In this document: positions 13,771 to 24,215 of the stretch, in pieces
Position numbering within the stretch: the stretch's first letter is position 1
Layout: each line of letters opens with the position of its first letter
Source: Sepioteuthis lessoniana
Taxonomy: Eukaryota > Mollusca > Cephalopoda > Myopsida > Loliginidae
NCBI GenBank assembly: GCA_963585895.1
Contig: CAUZXS010005812.1
Span: 1 to 64,000, forward strand
Direction: 5' to 3'
Length of the DNA stretch: 64,000 bases
The notes under the pieces: model-generated
What the model saw: only the letters and a program-made list of their open reading frames with translations
Databases searched by the model: none
Told to the model about the DNA's origin: nothing
Translations under genes and position numbers: made by a program

Positions 13771-13828
13771 TCTTATTTTAGAATATAGAATATATTCTAA
13801 TTCTTTCTTAGAACCTACAACAACTATC

Positions 13829-13831
<3 letters not shown>

Positions 13832-13878
<47 letters not shown>

Positions 13879-13985
13879 TATCTCGTATGTCTAGCCACAG
13901 TGATGATTTGTGATACAAGGAAACTGTCTATCAGGGGATGACAATATATATATATATGTGTGTGAGAGTGTGTGTGTGTGTGTGG
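13832..13985. repeat. (TA)n tract and SINE tail remnant
   Basis: A TA run at 13832-13876 precedes about 45 bases beginning CTAGCCACAGTGATGATTTG and ending GGGGATGACAATATA, which then run into (TA)n(TG)n. The same words in the same order form the body and tail of the SINE at 14.66-14.86 kb, so this is a 5'-truncated copy of that SINE. Confidence 0.7.
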
Positions 13986-14016
13986 TTTGGCAGCAGTCGT
14001 TCATTTAAGCATGTTT

Positions 14017-14172
14017 GATAAAATAGTAAAGACACAATTTGTCTGTATAATTTAATTAAATCCTTCCGAGTTTCCATAAAAAGACCAACCAGAAACCAAG
14101 ACACTTATCAGGAAACTCGAAAGGATCTTAATTAAATTATGCAGACAAAATGTGTCTTTACTATTTATCAAA
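14017..14172. repeat. Long inverted repeat (hairpin), 63-base arms
   Basis: The left arm begins GTTTGATAAAATAGTAAAGA and the right arm ends with its near-exact reverse complement; arms of about 63 bases differ at only about five positions and enclose a loop of about 30 bases. Outside, the left side has (TA)n(TG)n and the right side (CA)n(TA)n, so the symmetry continues outward. No open frame lies inside. It may be a miniature element, or the product of palindromic duplication of a SINE tail. TTTACTATTTATC is the conserved outer edge. Confidence 0.9.
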
Positions 14173-14173
14173 C

Positions 14174-14220
14174 AGACACACATACACACACACACACGCA
14201 CACACACACACACACACACC

Positions 14221-14282
<62 letters not shown>
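14174..14282. repeat. Compound (CA)n(TA)n microsatellite
   Basis: About 22 CA units with a few substitutions run directly into about 28 TA units. It is the mirror of the (TA)n(TG)n tract left of the hairpin. Confidence 0.95.
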
Positions 14283-14285
<3 letters not shown>

Positions 14286-14654
14286 TGATCTATTTCTCTG
14301 TGTATTTTTTGAAGGCCTGTTTAAAAATCGAGCAGAAAGCTATTTAAAAAAAAACAAATGCCAAATCCGACGCCAAATCGCATTAAAACTATTTTTCCTG
14401 ATAAGCTTCCGTCTCACAATGATTTGGCAAATTTCATTAAAGTAGTTTTGTAGACGTTTAAGAAGTTTCTTTCAGTCCATAATTATCATTCTTCTCTCTC
14501 GTTTCTTTTAATATGCTTCTGCCAACGTTCGTCTCCATGCACAATTATATCTTCGACGCTATACATACATAAAAGCAGAGATAAGTACAAGCATATATTC
14601 GGTAAGGCAAAAATGTAAACAAACGAAACCTACTACATAATGCCTTATAATTGC

Positions 14655-14801
14655 CATGATGACGTGGTTCGTCTGTAGGCTGAGTGGTATGATATTAAGT
14701 CTGACGTAATGTTGGGCGGGTTTCAATCCCAGCTTCAAGCATCCTACGTGTCTAGCCACACTGAAGAGTTGTGCTACAATGAAACAGTCTGTCTGTAGAT
14801 G

Positions 14802-14858
<57 letters not shown>

Positions 14859-14860
14859 AT
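14655..14860 (+). mobile_element. tRNA-derived SINE with (TA)n(TG)n tail
   Basis: A tRNA-like head carries a B-box-like GGGTTTCAATCCCAG at about 14718-14731, about 45 bases downstream of a plausible A-box region with GGCTGAGTGG. A body of about 60 bases (TCTAGCCACACTGAAGAGTT onward) ends at GATGACAATATA and passes into (TA)n(TG)n. The body is repeated near 13.90 kb. It would have been transcribed by RNA polymerase III and mobilised by a LINE enzyme. No flanking duplication could be fixed because of the repeats. Confidence 0.65.
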
Positions 14861-14997
14861 CTAAGTGTATAGTTATCTATTTACAATCTGAAGCTGAGTG
14901 TGCATTTCTGCTTTCTTGACTTACCTGCTCTAGACCTCAGCTCTTAATAAGAAATTACAGAAGTCATGATCTTCCAATTCACTTGACGAGAAAGTTT

Positions 14998-15230
14998 AGT
15001 ATGGGTTGGTTTCTTTTTTAATGACATCAACTTTCGTTGGCTATTTAATGCCAAAATCAGCCTTGTTGAAGAAAAGTGGTGGTACTCACCCTAACTTTAG
15101 GAATAAGCGGCTCTCGTTATTTTATCCTGTATATCAGTCAAAAAATTAACGTTATAACGGCACTGGAGGTTGAACTCTATGACTACAATGCGGCAGTCCA
15201 GCCCGTTTTATACTAAACCATGGGGATCAA
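14998..15230 (-). mobile_element. tRNA-derived SINE, second group
   Basis: On the minus strand a head with the B-box-like GAGTTCAACCTCC is followed by a body that ends, at the plus-strand start, with GGTTTCTTTTTTAATGACAT and CTTTCGTTGGCTATTTAATG. The last two blocks recur in the same order at 24.0 and 25.97 kb, which defines the group. Confidence 0.6.
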
Positions 15231-15589
15231 GTAGAAAAAATTTCTAGATTTTCTCTTGTCATTTTTTTTACCACTAATGTCTGAATAAGTGCTTATCATT
15301 GCATCTCATACCACTGTATAATTATGACAATGTAATGATCTAAACTTTACCCTGAAGACCATGAGAGGAAGTACTTCACTGATAGCCTTTCTACCCAGTA
15401 CCGATTTTTTTCTCGAGTTATATACCTGAAAATGGTGGATGGAGGTCAGTTAATAATCTGATAATTGCAGTGACTGCTATGTGCGCATTGACATTTTTCT
15501 TTTCGTGTGTTGACAGAAATTTTGTTTATAAGGTTATACACTCCTACTCATAAGTATTTCAATAAAAAAACAAAGAAAGAAATCTTATT

Positions 15590-16160
15590 TCGCTCTGCAG
15601 AGGAGTAATAGCCTCCCTACCCCCAAAAAAGGGACTTCCTGGATATGACAATAAACTGTACACGGTAGTGAGGCTCTAAATCTGAAGCTCAGAAGTGTGT
15701 GGATTTATTTCTTTGTTATCATTACTCCCAGGCTCACCTTGACCCGCTAAAACAGTCCATGCAATGTTTCCATCTCTGAATCAAATAGATATGACTGAAA
15801 ATTACGAGTATTAGAAATGCTTGAAACTCTGTGCTAATGATTCTATTAGACTGGAATACTTAAAACCATTTACTTGTATGTAAATTATATTTATTAGATA
15901 GGACTACTGCGTGTAAAAAATATCATTAAATAAGAATCGATACTTGAAACCAAATTGCCTAGACATTATTAGCATTAAATAGGAATACTTGAAACTACTC
16001 GGATTTAGAAAAGTTACTTGAGGCTATAATCGTTTCCAAATTATTCCTATCAATAGTGCCTCGAAACCAGATAATTGCAAAAAAAATGCAGCATTAACTA
16101 ACCCTAGACGGGTTGATATGACGTAAAACTAACCATCCAACCATTTAACCAACCAACCCA
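15590..16160 (+). repeat. Rep-A interspersed repeat, copy 2
   Basis: Head with CTGCAGAGGAG and a C-rich/A-run block, then TTCCTGGATATGACA, a CATTACTCCCAGGCTCACCTTGACC-type block, a long tail with six or more TACTTGAAAC-like words, and the end ACGGGTTGATATGACGTAAAA followed by decayed AACC repeats. This is the longest tail version of the family and shows the internal tandem structure best. Confidence 0.7.
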
Positions 16161-16611
16161 CCAACTAAATTTGAATGCAATTAATATAGCAAAAGGCATT
16201 TCGTCATATTTTGTGGTTCTGAATTCTAATTTTCTGTAAATTCTTTTTCAATAAAATTTACTTGTTTGATGAAAAGAGTTATTGTTCTTTACTTTTCCAA
16301 AATATCGTTTAGAATCGACCAAAGCAGAACGAATATTTGAAAGAGTTGACGAACTAATTAGTTAATTTTGATCTTCTGATTTTCTTCCGTTGTTTTTTTT
16401 TTTTTTTTATCGTTCGCCTTTGATTATTTTTCTAGTAAACATTTCCCGCATTTATGCTGTTTTTAATCTTTATTACTTTATTTGCATTTCGATTTACTGG
16501 GCCACATTAAATGCAATTTCTTTTGTTAGCTCAGGATTTTGTATATATCTACCTAAACTCTCTAACACGAAGAGGATGCGACAAAATGTCAAATTTTACC
16601 AGGTTTGATTT

Positions 16612-16800
16612 TAGAGTTTTCCTTCTCTTAGACAGGTTGCCATGCCAAGGTTAAATGGACCAGTATTCCCTATTATTTACCCATAACAGTTGAGAGAATA
16701 GTTGGATTCATACCTTTTCCTAGAGTACTAGAGCTATGTGAATATAAGTAATCTCGTCAAGGATTTGAAATTGAGTCGCCGTTTTCATTTCCCATGAAAA
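16612..16800 (-). mobile_element. tRNA-derived SINE, first group
   Basis: Begins on the plus strand with CCTTCTCTTAGACAGGTTGCC, continues with ATTATTTACCCATAACAGTT and the block GGATTCATACCTTTTCCTAG, and has the decayed tRNA-like head (CAAGGATTTGAAATTGAGTC as reverse B box) at its right end. The same blocks occur at 36.93 and 37.62 kb, and reversed at 23.15 kb. Confidence 0.65.
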
Positions 16801-19800
16801 AAAAAAGGTTACACCATGATGGGCTTTTGTATACAGCCATAGTTGTAAAGATATGCATGGAAATAGGGCCTAAACTGAAGCCCTCAAAGTTTATATCTAA
16901 GGAGCTATTTGGTAACTGAGTAACTTACATATATCCCACCAGAATCAGAAATTATAATTTGGGTCAATCAAAAAGGTAACGTTTTAAATGTTGATTTTAA
17001 CTTAACTGAAGTTTTTCACTTGAACGATTGGCGTGACAATATCTTCCTTCACATTTGACCCCATCGAAGTAAGCTGATTTTTCCCGTCCCTTTATTTGTG
17101 TGTGTGTGTGACTTTTTTGTGAGATGAATATTGTGAAAATACCATTTTGACTAAAATCCTAGAAAGGTAACTGACTAATGCAATCGTAAAATACTCTTGT
17201 CATCTTTCTTGATCGATCAGTTTTTCGCCCAAGCTGAAGTAAACCAATATTTGATTTTTTTTCCAAATTGATTTGACTTGGGGTGTTATTTGCATTCTGT
17301 ACTATTCGGAAAGATTTTTCTCTTGCTATCCGCTGTCAAAGGTTAGTGGATATGTTTAATGTTTTTGGGGGGTCAGGTCTGGTGGTCGAGCTTGTCATTC
17401 TCTATTAAGATGACATTTTTGTTTGGCTGGCAAATCGACTTCATAGCTAAAGTCATTTCTTTTCCATCTTTTGATCTTGCGGCCATGATGTCTGTATTTC
17501 GAAAAGATTCCAACGTGCAATATTGTCAGATGTGTGACAACGGTCTGCTCATATTCAAACATATAAAAAAAACGTCGACTTTTACTCCCAGCAAAAATCT
17601 GTCAGGTCAAATCTGACTGGGTTTCCTCGAAACAAAGTCTTGTTTTTTGGAAAAGTTTTCTAAATGCTGTACAACGTCTTGCGACACTTTTGGCTTTAAC
17701 AATATCGCGTTTTTTTTTTAATCTCTACTCTAAATTGCTTCACTTTTCCAGGAGGATAATCAAGTTTTTCTGAATTTTCTTAAATAATATCAATACAATT
17801 TGATTTTTTTATAATGTTCTGTCTCTTTTATTTTAACGATAACCTATCCATATTCTTTATCTCCATCTGTCTGAGAGTATCAGTTTTTCTGATGATTCAG
17901 CTAGATTTTTATTCTAATGATAGTGTTTGCAAATTGTGTCTTTTTTCCGAGAAAACTTGACTTTGATGTACAAATTTAGCACAATAGACTAGATGGAAAA
18001 TAGGAGGAAAGTTGAAGCAAAGTGACGTGCCTATTCTTCTTTTAAGATTGATTATTTGTCATTACTGGATTTTTCTTGCCATAAGATGATTGTATTGGTC
18101 ACGATCGAAAGACATCTGATTTGTTTCATGCCACCTGAAACACTTTTCATTGATAACAATGACTTGATAGCGTTTTCTTTTGTAGACGCAGTTACTTTTT
18201 TGTGACTTACAAACCCGTCTTGTCCGGATTCAAATATTTCCTTTCTCTCACTCTGTGGCTTCATTCATTGATTTTAATTTGAAATAGGAACTTTTCACAA
18301 TCAACGAATAGTTTTTCTAAGCTGACACGAACAATATTGACCATAATATACAGTGGATATTGTTAAATCATATTGCACGATTTTGCGTCGTATTATTTAT
18401 CGCATCACAATCTTTGTCTTCTTGCTTTGAACAAGTACTGAATATAATTGTAGATGTGTGTTTACATATGTGTGTACATTGGTGTGTTTATTTCTTTGTG
18501 TTTGCTTGAGAGATATAGACGTACGGTGGAAGTGGGTGGCAGAGAGAGATAGTCTATTCTGTTGAAGTAAGAAACGATACATCCAAAAATTGGCCTGCTT
18601 AGTATATGAGTTAGTTATTCATATCGTGTTGGCGCAGTGATCAGTGTTCAAGCACGGATGAAAATCATGATTTTGAATTGATTTTTCTGAGGTGGTATTG
18701 CACTATGAAGATTGTCAAAAACTTTTTCTTCCAGCCCTTCACTATTCAGTTTCATACAAAAATAAAGTATACGCCGTTAATATTTATGCATCTATATCTG
18801 CTTCTTGAGTTTGTGAGAAAATGACGAAATTTTTTTTGGTTCTGAGGAAGAAACGTGGTAGTGACTTTGATCCGAACTCAAGTCATTGATGATATCACTT
18901 TTTAAACCAAATTATTAAATAAATATAAATACCTTTATGAATTTTATGCTTCTCGTTTAATCAATATCTATTCTTAATTGTTATTGAAGTCGTCTGAAAT
19001 TTATTAGTGATGAAATTTCGTTGAGAAAATTGATAATTGATTAGATCATACATAAACCAAATAGTAAATTTACAACGTTTTCCTTCGAAAGGATTTTGTA
19101 ATGAAAATACAGTATTTGACAACTTGCTAAATAACAAAATAAAAAATAAAAAACTAAAAAGACACTGAAAACTTACCCATTTTTTATCATTGCCATAAAT
19201 CTTTGTGAAACTTCAATGGTCAAGACACAAAGAAAGTGATTATTTTCCCAGAAATGTCCTCTTTTTTTTTTTTTTTTTTTTTTGCTATTTCAGAAATAGC
19301 AAAAAGAAAATAAGATAAAGAGAACTTTGATCATAATAATCAAGGAAAATAGTTCCTAACTTAAGTGAGCATTGAATTTTCATAAAAAGTTATGGCAATA
19401 ATAAAACATGGTTCTGTTTTTTCTTTGTTCATTTTTTGTCCAATACAATGTTTTTCACTAAAAGCGTTACTTAAACTTTGTCCTTTTTCATAATATTTAC
19501 AAAACAATAGACATTGTTGACAGTTAAAATATTCTTTCCGCGCAGTGGAATGAATAGCACTCATTGCAAATCTCTACCAATAACTGAGGCCTTTATAGAA
19601 GACAAAAAGATCAAGAATATCAGTCAAATAAAATCGATACCAATAAAAGAACAAGGATTTGTTAACCAAATATGTTCAGTTGAAAAAACTCTGTTCAGGT
19701 GTAAATGGAAAGTAGATATTGATTTTTATTGTTTTATTCTAATTACTCCCAGGTAAGGCTTATTGATTTTTTTTTTCTGGATAAACTCAACTTTCTACCC

Positions 19801-19910
19801 TTTTCAATTTTGATTATTATGTATAGAATGAGTAATAGTGAAGAATTACCATTACAAGACTGATTTTTTTTACTAATCTTTGTCAGAATGAAGCACTCTT
19901 ATCAGTTTTA
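16801..19910. other. Stretch with no recognisable gene
   Basis: AT-rich. Open frames at 17359-17616 (plus) and 18052-18264 (minus) are the longest; neither shows a domain I recognise, and the latter has only a charged, serine/lysine-rich character. A short GT run sits near 17.10 kb and a T-run at 19.26 kb. Nothing else could be supported. Confidence 0.5.
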
Positions 19911-19919
19911 TGGCAAACA

Positions 19920-20104
19920 GGTAATATGGCAAAACTTTGAGTGACCTTTATTTTTATGGTAAAACTTTGAGGGACCTTTATTTTTATGGTAAAACTTTGA
20001 GTGACCTTTATTTTTATGGCAAAACATTGAGGGACCTTTATTTTTATGGCAAAACTTTGAGTGACCTTTATTTTTATTGCTAAACTTTGAGTGACCTTTA
20101 TTTC
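19920..20104. repeat. 30-bp minisatellite, about six copies
   Basis: Unit close to GCAAAACTTTGAGTGACC plus TTTATTTTTATG, 30 bases, repeated six times with few changes. Units alternate between GAGTGACC and GAGGGACC for the first four copies, hinting at a 60-base higher-order unit. The length is a multiple of three, so one minus-strand frame stays open and gives a ten-residue repeat; there is no other sign that this is coding. Confidence 0.93.
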
Positions 20105-20274
20105 TCTCATAGAATCCGTTTTGTCCAGGACATATTAATATGTGAACCTGATGACCTCTGAAATATAATTGACTGAAGTCTGCAATATTGAATATAGAAA
20201 ATGAACTAGTCTTTCACTGACTTGTCTTAAGAATCATACGTCAGTCACTCTCCTAACACGTGTCACAAACAACA

Positions 20275-20670
20275 AAAAAAAATATCTCTGTCGGTAGGTT
20301 TAGAATATTCTGACTGTATCTCCTGCAAGGCCCCTCCCCACCAAAAAAGCGTCTCCTAGGAATGACACTAAACTACATCTAATGGAAAGGTTCCATTTCT
20401 GTGGACCAAGGCTGTATGGTGTACACCCTCATTGCCATTACTACTATACCTACTTTAAACCAGAGTGGCCGTAATTCTAAGGATCCCATCTATCAGTTAA
20501 ATAGATCTGTTAAGTAATATTTGTATTCAACTGTCCTGTGAGAAAAAACCCACTTAAAATCAACTTTCCAAAAATGTAAATATGGATGCTTTTTCCTAAC
20601 GTTGAAGCAAAAATTAACCCAAAACGGGTTGACATACGGTTAAGAAATCAATGAATTAATCAATGACAAA
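20275..20670 (+). repeat. Rep-A interspersed repeat, copy 3
   Basis: Contains the head CTGTCGGTAGG...CTGACTGTATCTCCTGCA, the C-rich/A-run block, GTCTCCTAGGAATGACACTA, CCTCATTGCCATTACTACTA, GATCCCATCTATCAGTTAAA, and the end ACGGGTTGACATACGGTTAA followed by a short ATCA-type tail. Confidence 0.75.
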
Positions 20671-21049
20671 AATAAAATTTATAAAAATAAATTAAAATAA
20701 ACTCCATATTGATATCAAAACCTTTAATCTCTGTTTAAACAAATCACAAATCAGTCAATTTTAAAGAAATGTACGTATGACCAATGCGGGTGGTGTAAAT
20801 CGACACATTTCAAATTAACAATGAATGATCCTCCAATCGGATCACTTTGATCACAAATTCTCAGAGAATTTTATACGAGAAAATTTGGTCGGTGGGTGGT
20901 CTCGATTATACCTCTAATTTCTTATTCCTCAAGTTTTTTCCCAGCCTTTTTGTCCCGTTCTTCGCGAAACAATTACAGTTGGTATCACCATCATGTTCCA
21001 ACGCTTTCCTTTTTCTTTTTTTTTTTTTTTAGTTTTCACGCAAGGTTTA

Positions 21050-21385
21050 AGTATTCGTCAAACTGTTCGCTTTCTTTCATTTTCCCTCTGTGATACCCCA
21101 AAAAGGTAAAATCGATTAGAATTTAAATTCTTTTTCTTGTTAATTAACGCTCTGGTTTCATTCTCTTGGACGGATTCTGGTCTGTATATATTCCATTTAT
21201 TTGTATAGTTAAATTTCAATCTCTTGCTCAATTCCCAATGGATTACCTTTCCCATTCACTCATGCCTACTTTTGTACTCATTTTGTCATTAACTGTTTCA
21301 GCTCTGTCTCCACATGGCCTTCACTTGCTATTTTGTCGTGTATTATTATTATTATTATTATGATTATGATTATTATTATTAATAA
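21050..21385 (-). pseudogene. R4-like LINE C-terminal fragment
   Basis: On the minus strand the segment starts, just beyond an (AAT)n run, with TRQNSK and then GKVIHWELSKRLKFNYTNKW, which are the same blocks as in the better copy at 21.79-22.64 kb. It is a 5'-truncated, frameshifted piece of the region just before the endonuclease. It sits directly against the 3' end of the next fragment. Confidence 0.6.
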
Positions 21386-21395
21386 TGACAATAAT
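21335..21395. repeat. (ATT)n tract at an R4-like 3' end
   Basis: About 20 ATT/ATG trinucleotides. On the minus strand it directly follows the conserved 3' end ...GTGAAAAACTCTCAAGAATTAT of the neighbouring R4-like fragment, so it is best read as that element's simple-repeat tail. Confidence 0.8.
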
Positions 21396-21790
21396 TCTTG
21401 AGAGTTTTTCACATCAGCGTCAGCAGATGGTCTTTCACTGGAGTTTGAAGGACAACATGTCTCCACAAGTCTCTTTGACTCTTCTTGGTATTCTGGCCGA
21501 TCTCAACAATGCAGTAATTTGGATAGTCTCCACTCATCCTCTTATTTCCAAGTTCCCCAGTCCGTTTATTAATCCTTTTCTTATTGTAGCAAGAACACCA
21601 ATTATAATTGGTATAAACATCACTTTCATATTCCTCAGTTTTTTCAGTTCCCTAATTAGGTCGTGGTATTTATCCTTCTTTTCACTTTCTTTTAAGTTTA
21701 CTCTGTGGTCAGCAATTTTCCAAGTTACCTTTTTTGTTGATTATTATCTGGTCTGGTCATCTGGCCGAGATTAAGTGATCGGTTTGGATG
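21396..21790 (-). pseudogene. R4-like LINE endonuclease fragment
   Basis: Minus-strand reading gives KESEKKDKYH, RELKKLRNMKVMFIPIIIG, GLINGLGNLEI, VETIQITALLRSARIPRR and the terminal DMLSFKLQ followed by a stop. The second catalytic block of the restriction-like endonuclease is missing through a short deletion (KIADHRV where other copies have KIVxFAxPADHRI), and stops occupy the ARRPD site. It is therefore inactive. Confidence 0.7.
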
Positions 21791-22640
21791 TCAAAATCCT
21801 TGAGGAATTTGTTTGTGTCATTCTCCAGGACTGATGTTGGGTTGTGCATATACCATTTGTACGTATGGTCAAATTGAAATTTCTTGCACAATTCCCAGTG
21901 GATCACTTTGCCCACCCAGTCGTGTCCACTCTTATACTCTTTCTGTGCTAATTTGCTGCATTCGCTTTTTATGTGATTGGTCGTTTCATCTCGATCACCA
22001 TATAACCTACATTTGCTGTTTTGTCGCGTCTTATCTATTATTGCTTTGAAATGATTGGTATGATTAGCGTTGTTTTGTGCTGCTATCAGAAGAGGTTCCG
22101 TTTCTCTCTTAAGGTTCCTCTTTCTTAGCCACGTCCATATTTTTTAATGTGATATGTTGCTTATTATTCGCTTATTATTATCATATACTCTTTTAGAGTT
22201 TTTCACATCAGCGTTAACTGATGGATTTTCACTGGAGTTTGAGTGACAGCAAGTCTCCTCAAGTCTCCAGGATTCTTCTCAGTATTCTGGCCGTCTTCAA
22301 TAATGCTGTCGTTTGGATGGTCTCCACTCGTCCTCCAACTTCCAAATCCTCCAGGCCCTTTAATGATCCTTTAGTCACTGTGCCAAAAGCACCAGTCGCA
22401 ATTGGTACAATCGTCACTTTCATGTTCCATAGCTTCTTCAATTCTCTAGCAAGGGCGAGGTACTTATCCTTCTTTTCACATTCTTTCAGTTTTATTCTGT
22501 GGTCAGCCGGGATAGCAAAGTTAACAATTTTGCAAATTCTGGGGGGTTTTTTTGTTGATTATTATAAGGTCTGGTCTTCTGGCCGAGATTTGGTGATCCG
22601 TGTGTGTGTCAAAGTCCCATAGGAGTTTATGCGTGTCATT
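21791..22640 (-). pseudogene. R4-like LINE C-terminus with restriction-like endonuclease
   Basis: On the minus strand, upstream blocks (WLRKRNLKRETEPLLIAAQN, a Cys-containing CRLYGDRDETTNHI zinc-finger-like segment, GKVIHWELCKKFQF and NPTSVLENDTN) occupy about 21.8-22.15 kb and the lower-coordinate part of a neighbouring copy; the segment 22.2-22.6 kb gives ISARRPDLIIINKK, then after a frameshift in a C-run RICKIVNFAIPADHRIKLK, CEKKDKYLALARELKKLWNM, VTIVPIATGAFGT and VETIQTTALLKTARILRR. RPD...D is the catalytic pattern of the R2/R4-type endonuclease; here the second acid is Asn. The fragments are in head-to-tail order. Confidence 0.7.
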
Positions 22641-23000
22641 TTCTAGGACAGGTGCTGGGTTGATTTTTAATTTATTTTATTCTCGTATATAAACAGTTGT
22701 AACTGGGGATTTAGGAGCGGATATTTAGTGATAGAAATTTTTCTCAGTACGCTAACTCTCTCCTTTCAGTATTATCAACTGGATGACTTTTTGCTCTGTA
22801 TTGGAGACCGTTCCAAATGCCACCATATTGATGACCATGAGATGAGCTTTAAATATTTATCCTGTTGTTTATTTTCATCCAGTTTTATTCTGTGATCTTC
22901 TGGTATGGCGAAATCCATTGACAAAATTGCTTCACTTTTTTTACGATAAGTAGATCCCATTCTTGATCTACTCTTGACTGGGTGATCCTCTTGAATCTCA
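22641..23000 (-). pseudogene. R4-like LINE endonuclease fragment, third copy
   Basis: The minus strand reads KKSEAILSMDFAIPEDHRIKLDENKQQDKYLKL, matching the KIVxFAxPADHRIKL...KKDKYL block of the adjoining copies but diverged, which places it as an older or separate subfamily. Both the RPD block and the C-terminus are poorly preserved. Confidence 0.55.
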
Positions 23001-23147
23001 AAGTTCCAGATATTTTTATTACCATTAACTGAGTCTATTTTTTAAAAATATACTATTGATTTTTATAATGAAATATCTTTATGTAATTCATGTAATTTAC
23101 GTAATTTATGCAATTCAAGTAATTTATATAATACTACACTGTGACTT

Positions 23148-23440
23148 TTTGGAGGCGCTTTGATGTAATGGTTATCGTCGTAGGAAATGGACACGGCGAC
23201 CCAAGTTCAAATCCTGGACGAGGTTGGTAGCATTTTAAATTGCGTTAATACATAAGGAAAGTTATGAATCCGACTATTCTCACTCCTACTATTGCTAACT
23301 AGTAGGGCAGACAGGGCTCTCTAACCTTGCTATGGCAACCGGTCTTGGAGAAAGAAAACTCTCAATTCAAACCACTTCACCTAGTGTCGCATCCTGCTCG
23401 TTGCTCAAGTGTTGAATAAATAAATGTTCTATGTCCGGAT
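23148..23440 (+). mobile_element. tRNA-derived SINE, first group, plus strand
   Basis: Head GGAGGCGCTTTGATGTAATG (A-box region GATGTAATGGTTATCG) and B-box-like AAGTTCAAATCCTGG near 23203-23217, spaced as in a tRNA. The body contains TATGGCAACCGGTCTTGGAG, the complement of the CTAGACCGGTTGCCATACC block of the minus copies at 36.93 and 37.62 kb. It ends near an AATAAATAAATG word. Confidence 0.75.
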
Positions 23441-24002
23441 GTCAATCCTGGTACTAAGCAATCAAATGTACAAACCTCTTGTCGAGTTCAGTGGCAAATG
23501 AGGTAGAGTGCTTTCTTGCTTTCTCTGTCTTCCAACAGACATTCACTTAGTTCCTTTTATAGCCTTCTTCGTCTTAATCCAAATCCTTAAGAAAGTGTCA
23601 GTGTTGATTGCATTTTTTCTGGCACTAAACTAAACACAGTTACAAAGATGGAAACTCTAATCACAGCCTGATTTCAACCAAATAAAAGGATGACTCTACA
23701 GTAGTAACAAATTTTATTTAATAAATTCAGACATTGAAGAAAAGCTTGCCGCAACCGGAAACTCGCGTGTCAGTCTGAAGCAATATGTGATCAGAGATTT
23801 TAAAGTAATTTCAATCTTTATTTATTTTCCAACTTGGTCGTTCTTGTTTTCGGCATAATTCTATCAAATTCGGCTATTTTCTATTCAGAAGGTAATTAGG
23901 CTATACTTTTAATGAAGGGTAGTTTCAGTAACCCATCTTACCAATTTCTATGTCTGATGAAAAACCATCCGCTTGTTGCTCCCGCACGCTGATTCCAAAT
24001 AT

Positions 24003-24215
24003 TCGGTTTTGGTTTTTGTTTAATGGCATTTGAACCTTTCAAATTCTTGTAAAAGAATGGTAGCCATACTATTTAACCTATGGTCGGAAAGGAAAAGGTG
24101 TTCATATCTTTCTCTAGAGAATTAATTCGAAAGTGAATGTAATACCTCGAATGGAATTCGAACTTGTTCACTGTCGCAGTGCAGCATTTTATCCGCTACG
24201 CCACGATGACTCACC
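24003..24215 (-). mobile_element. tRNA-derived SINE, second group
   Basis: Plus-strand start GGTTTTTGTTTAATGGCATT and then ACTATTTAACCTATGGTCGG and GAATTCGAACTTGTTCACTG (reverse B box), ending at GCTACGCCACGATGACTC (reverse A box). The order matches the copy at 25.97 kb. Confidence 0.7.

Noticed and set aside
18052-18264. 70-codon minus-strand frame as a host exon
   Set aside because: No recognisable domain, no convincing splice pair, and no other coding segment nearby.
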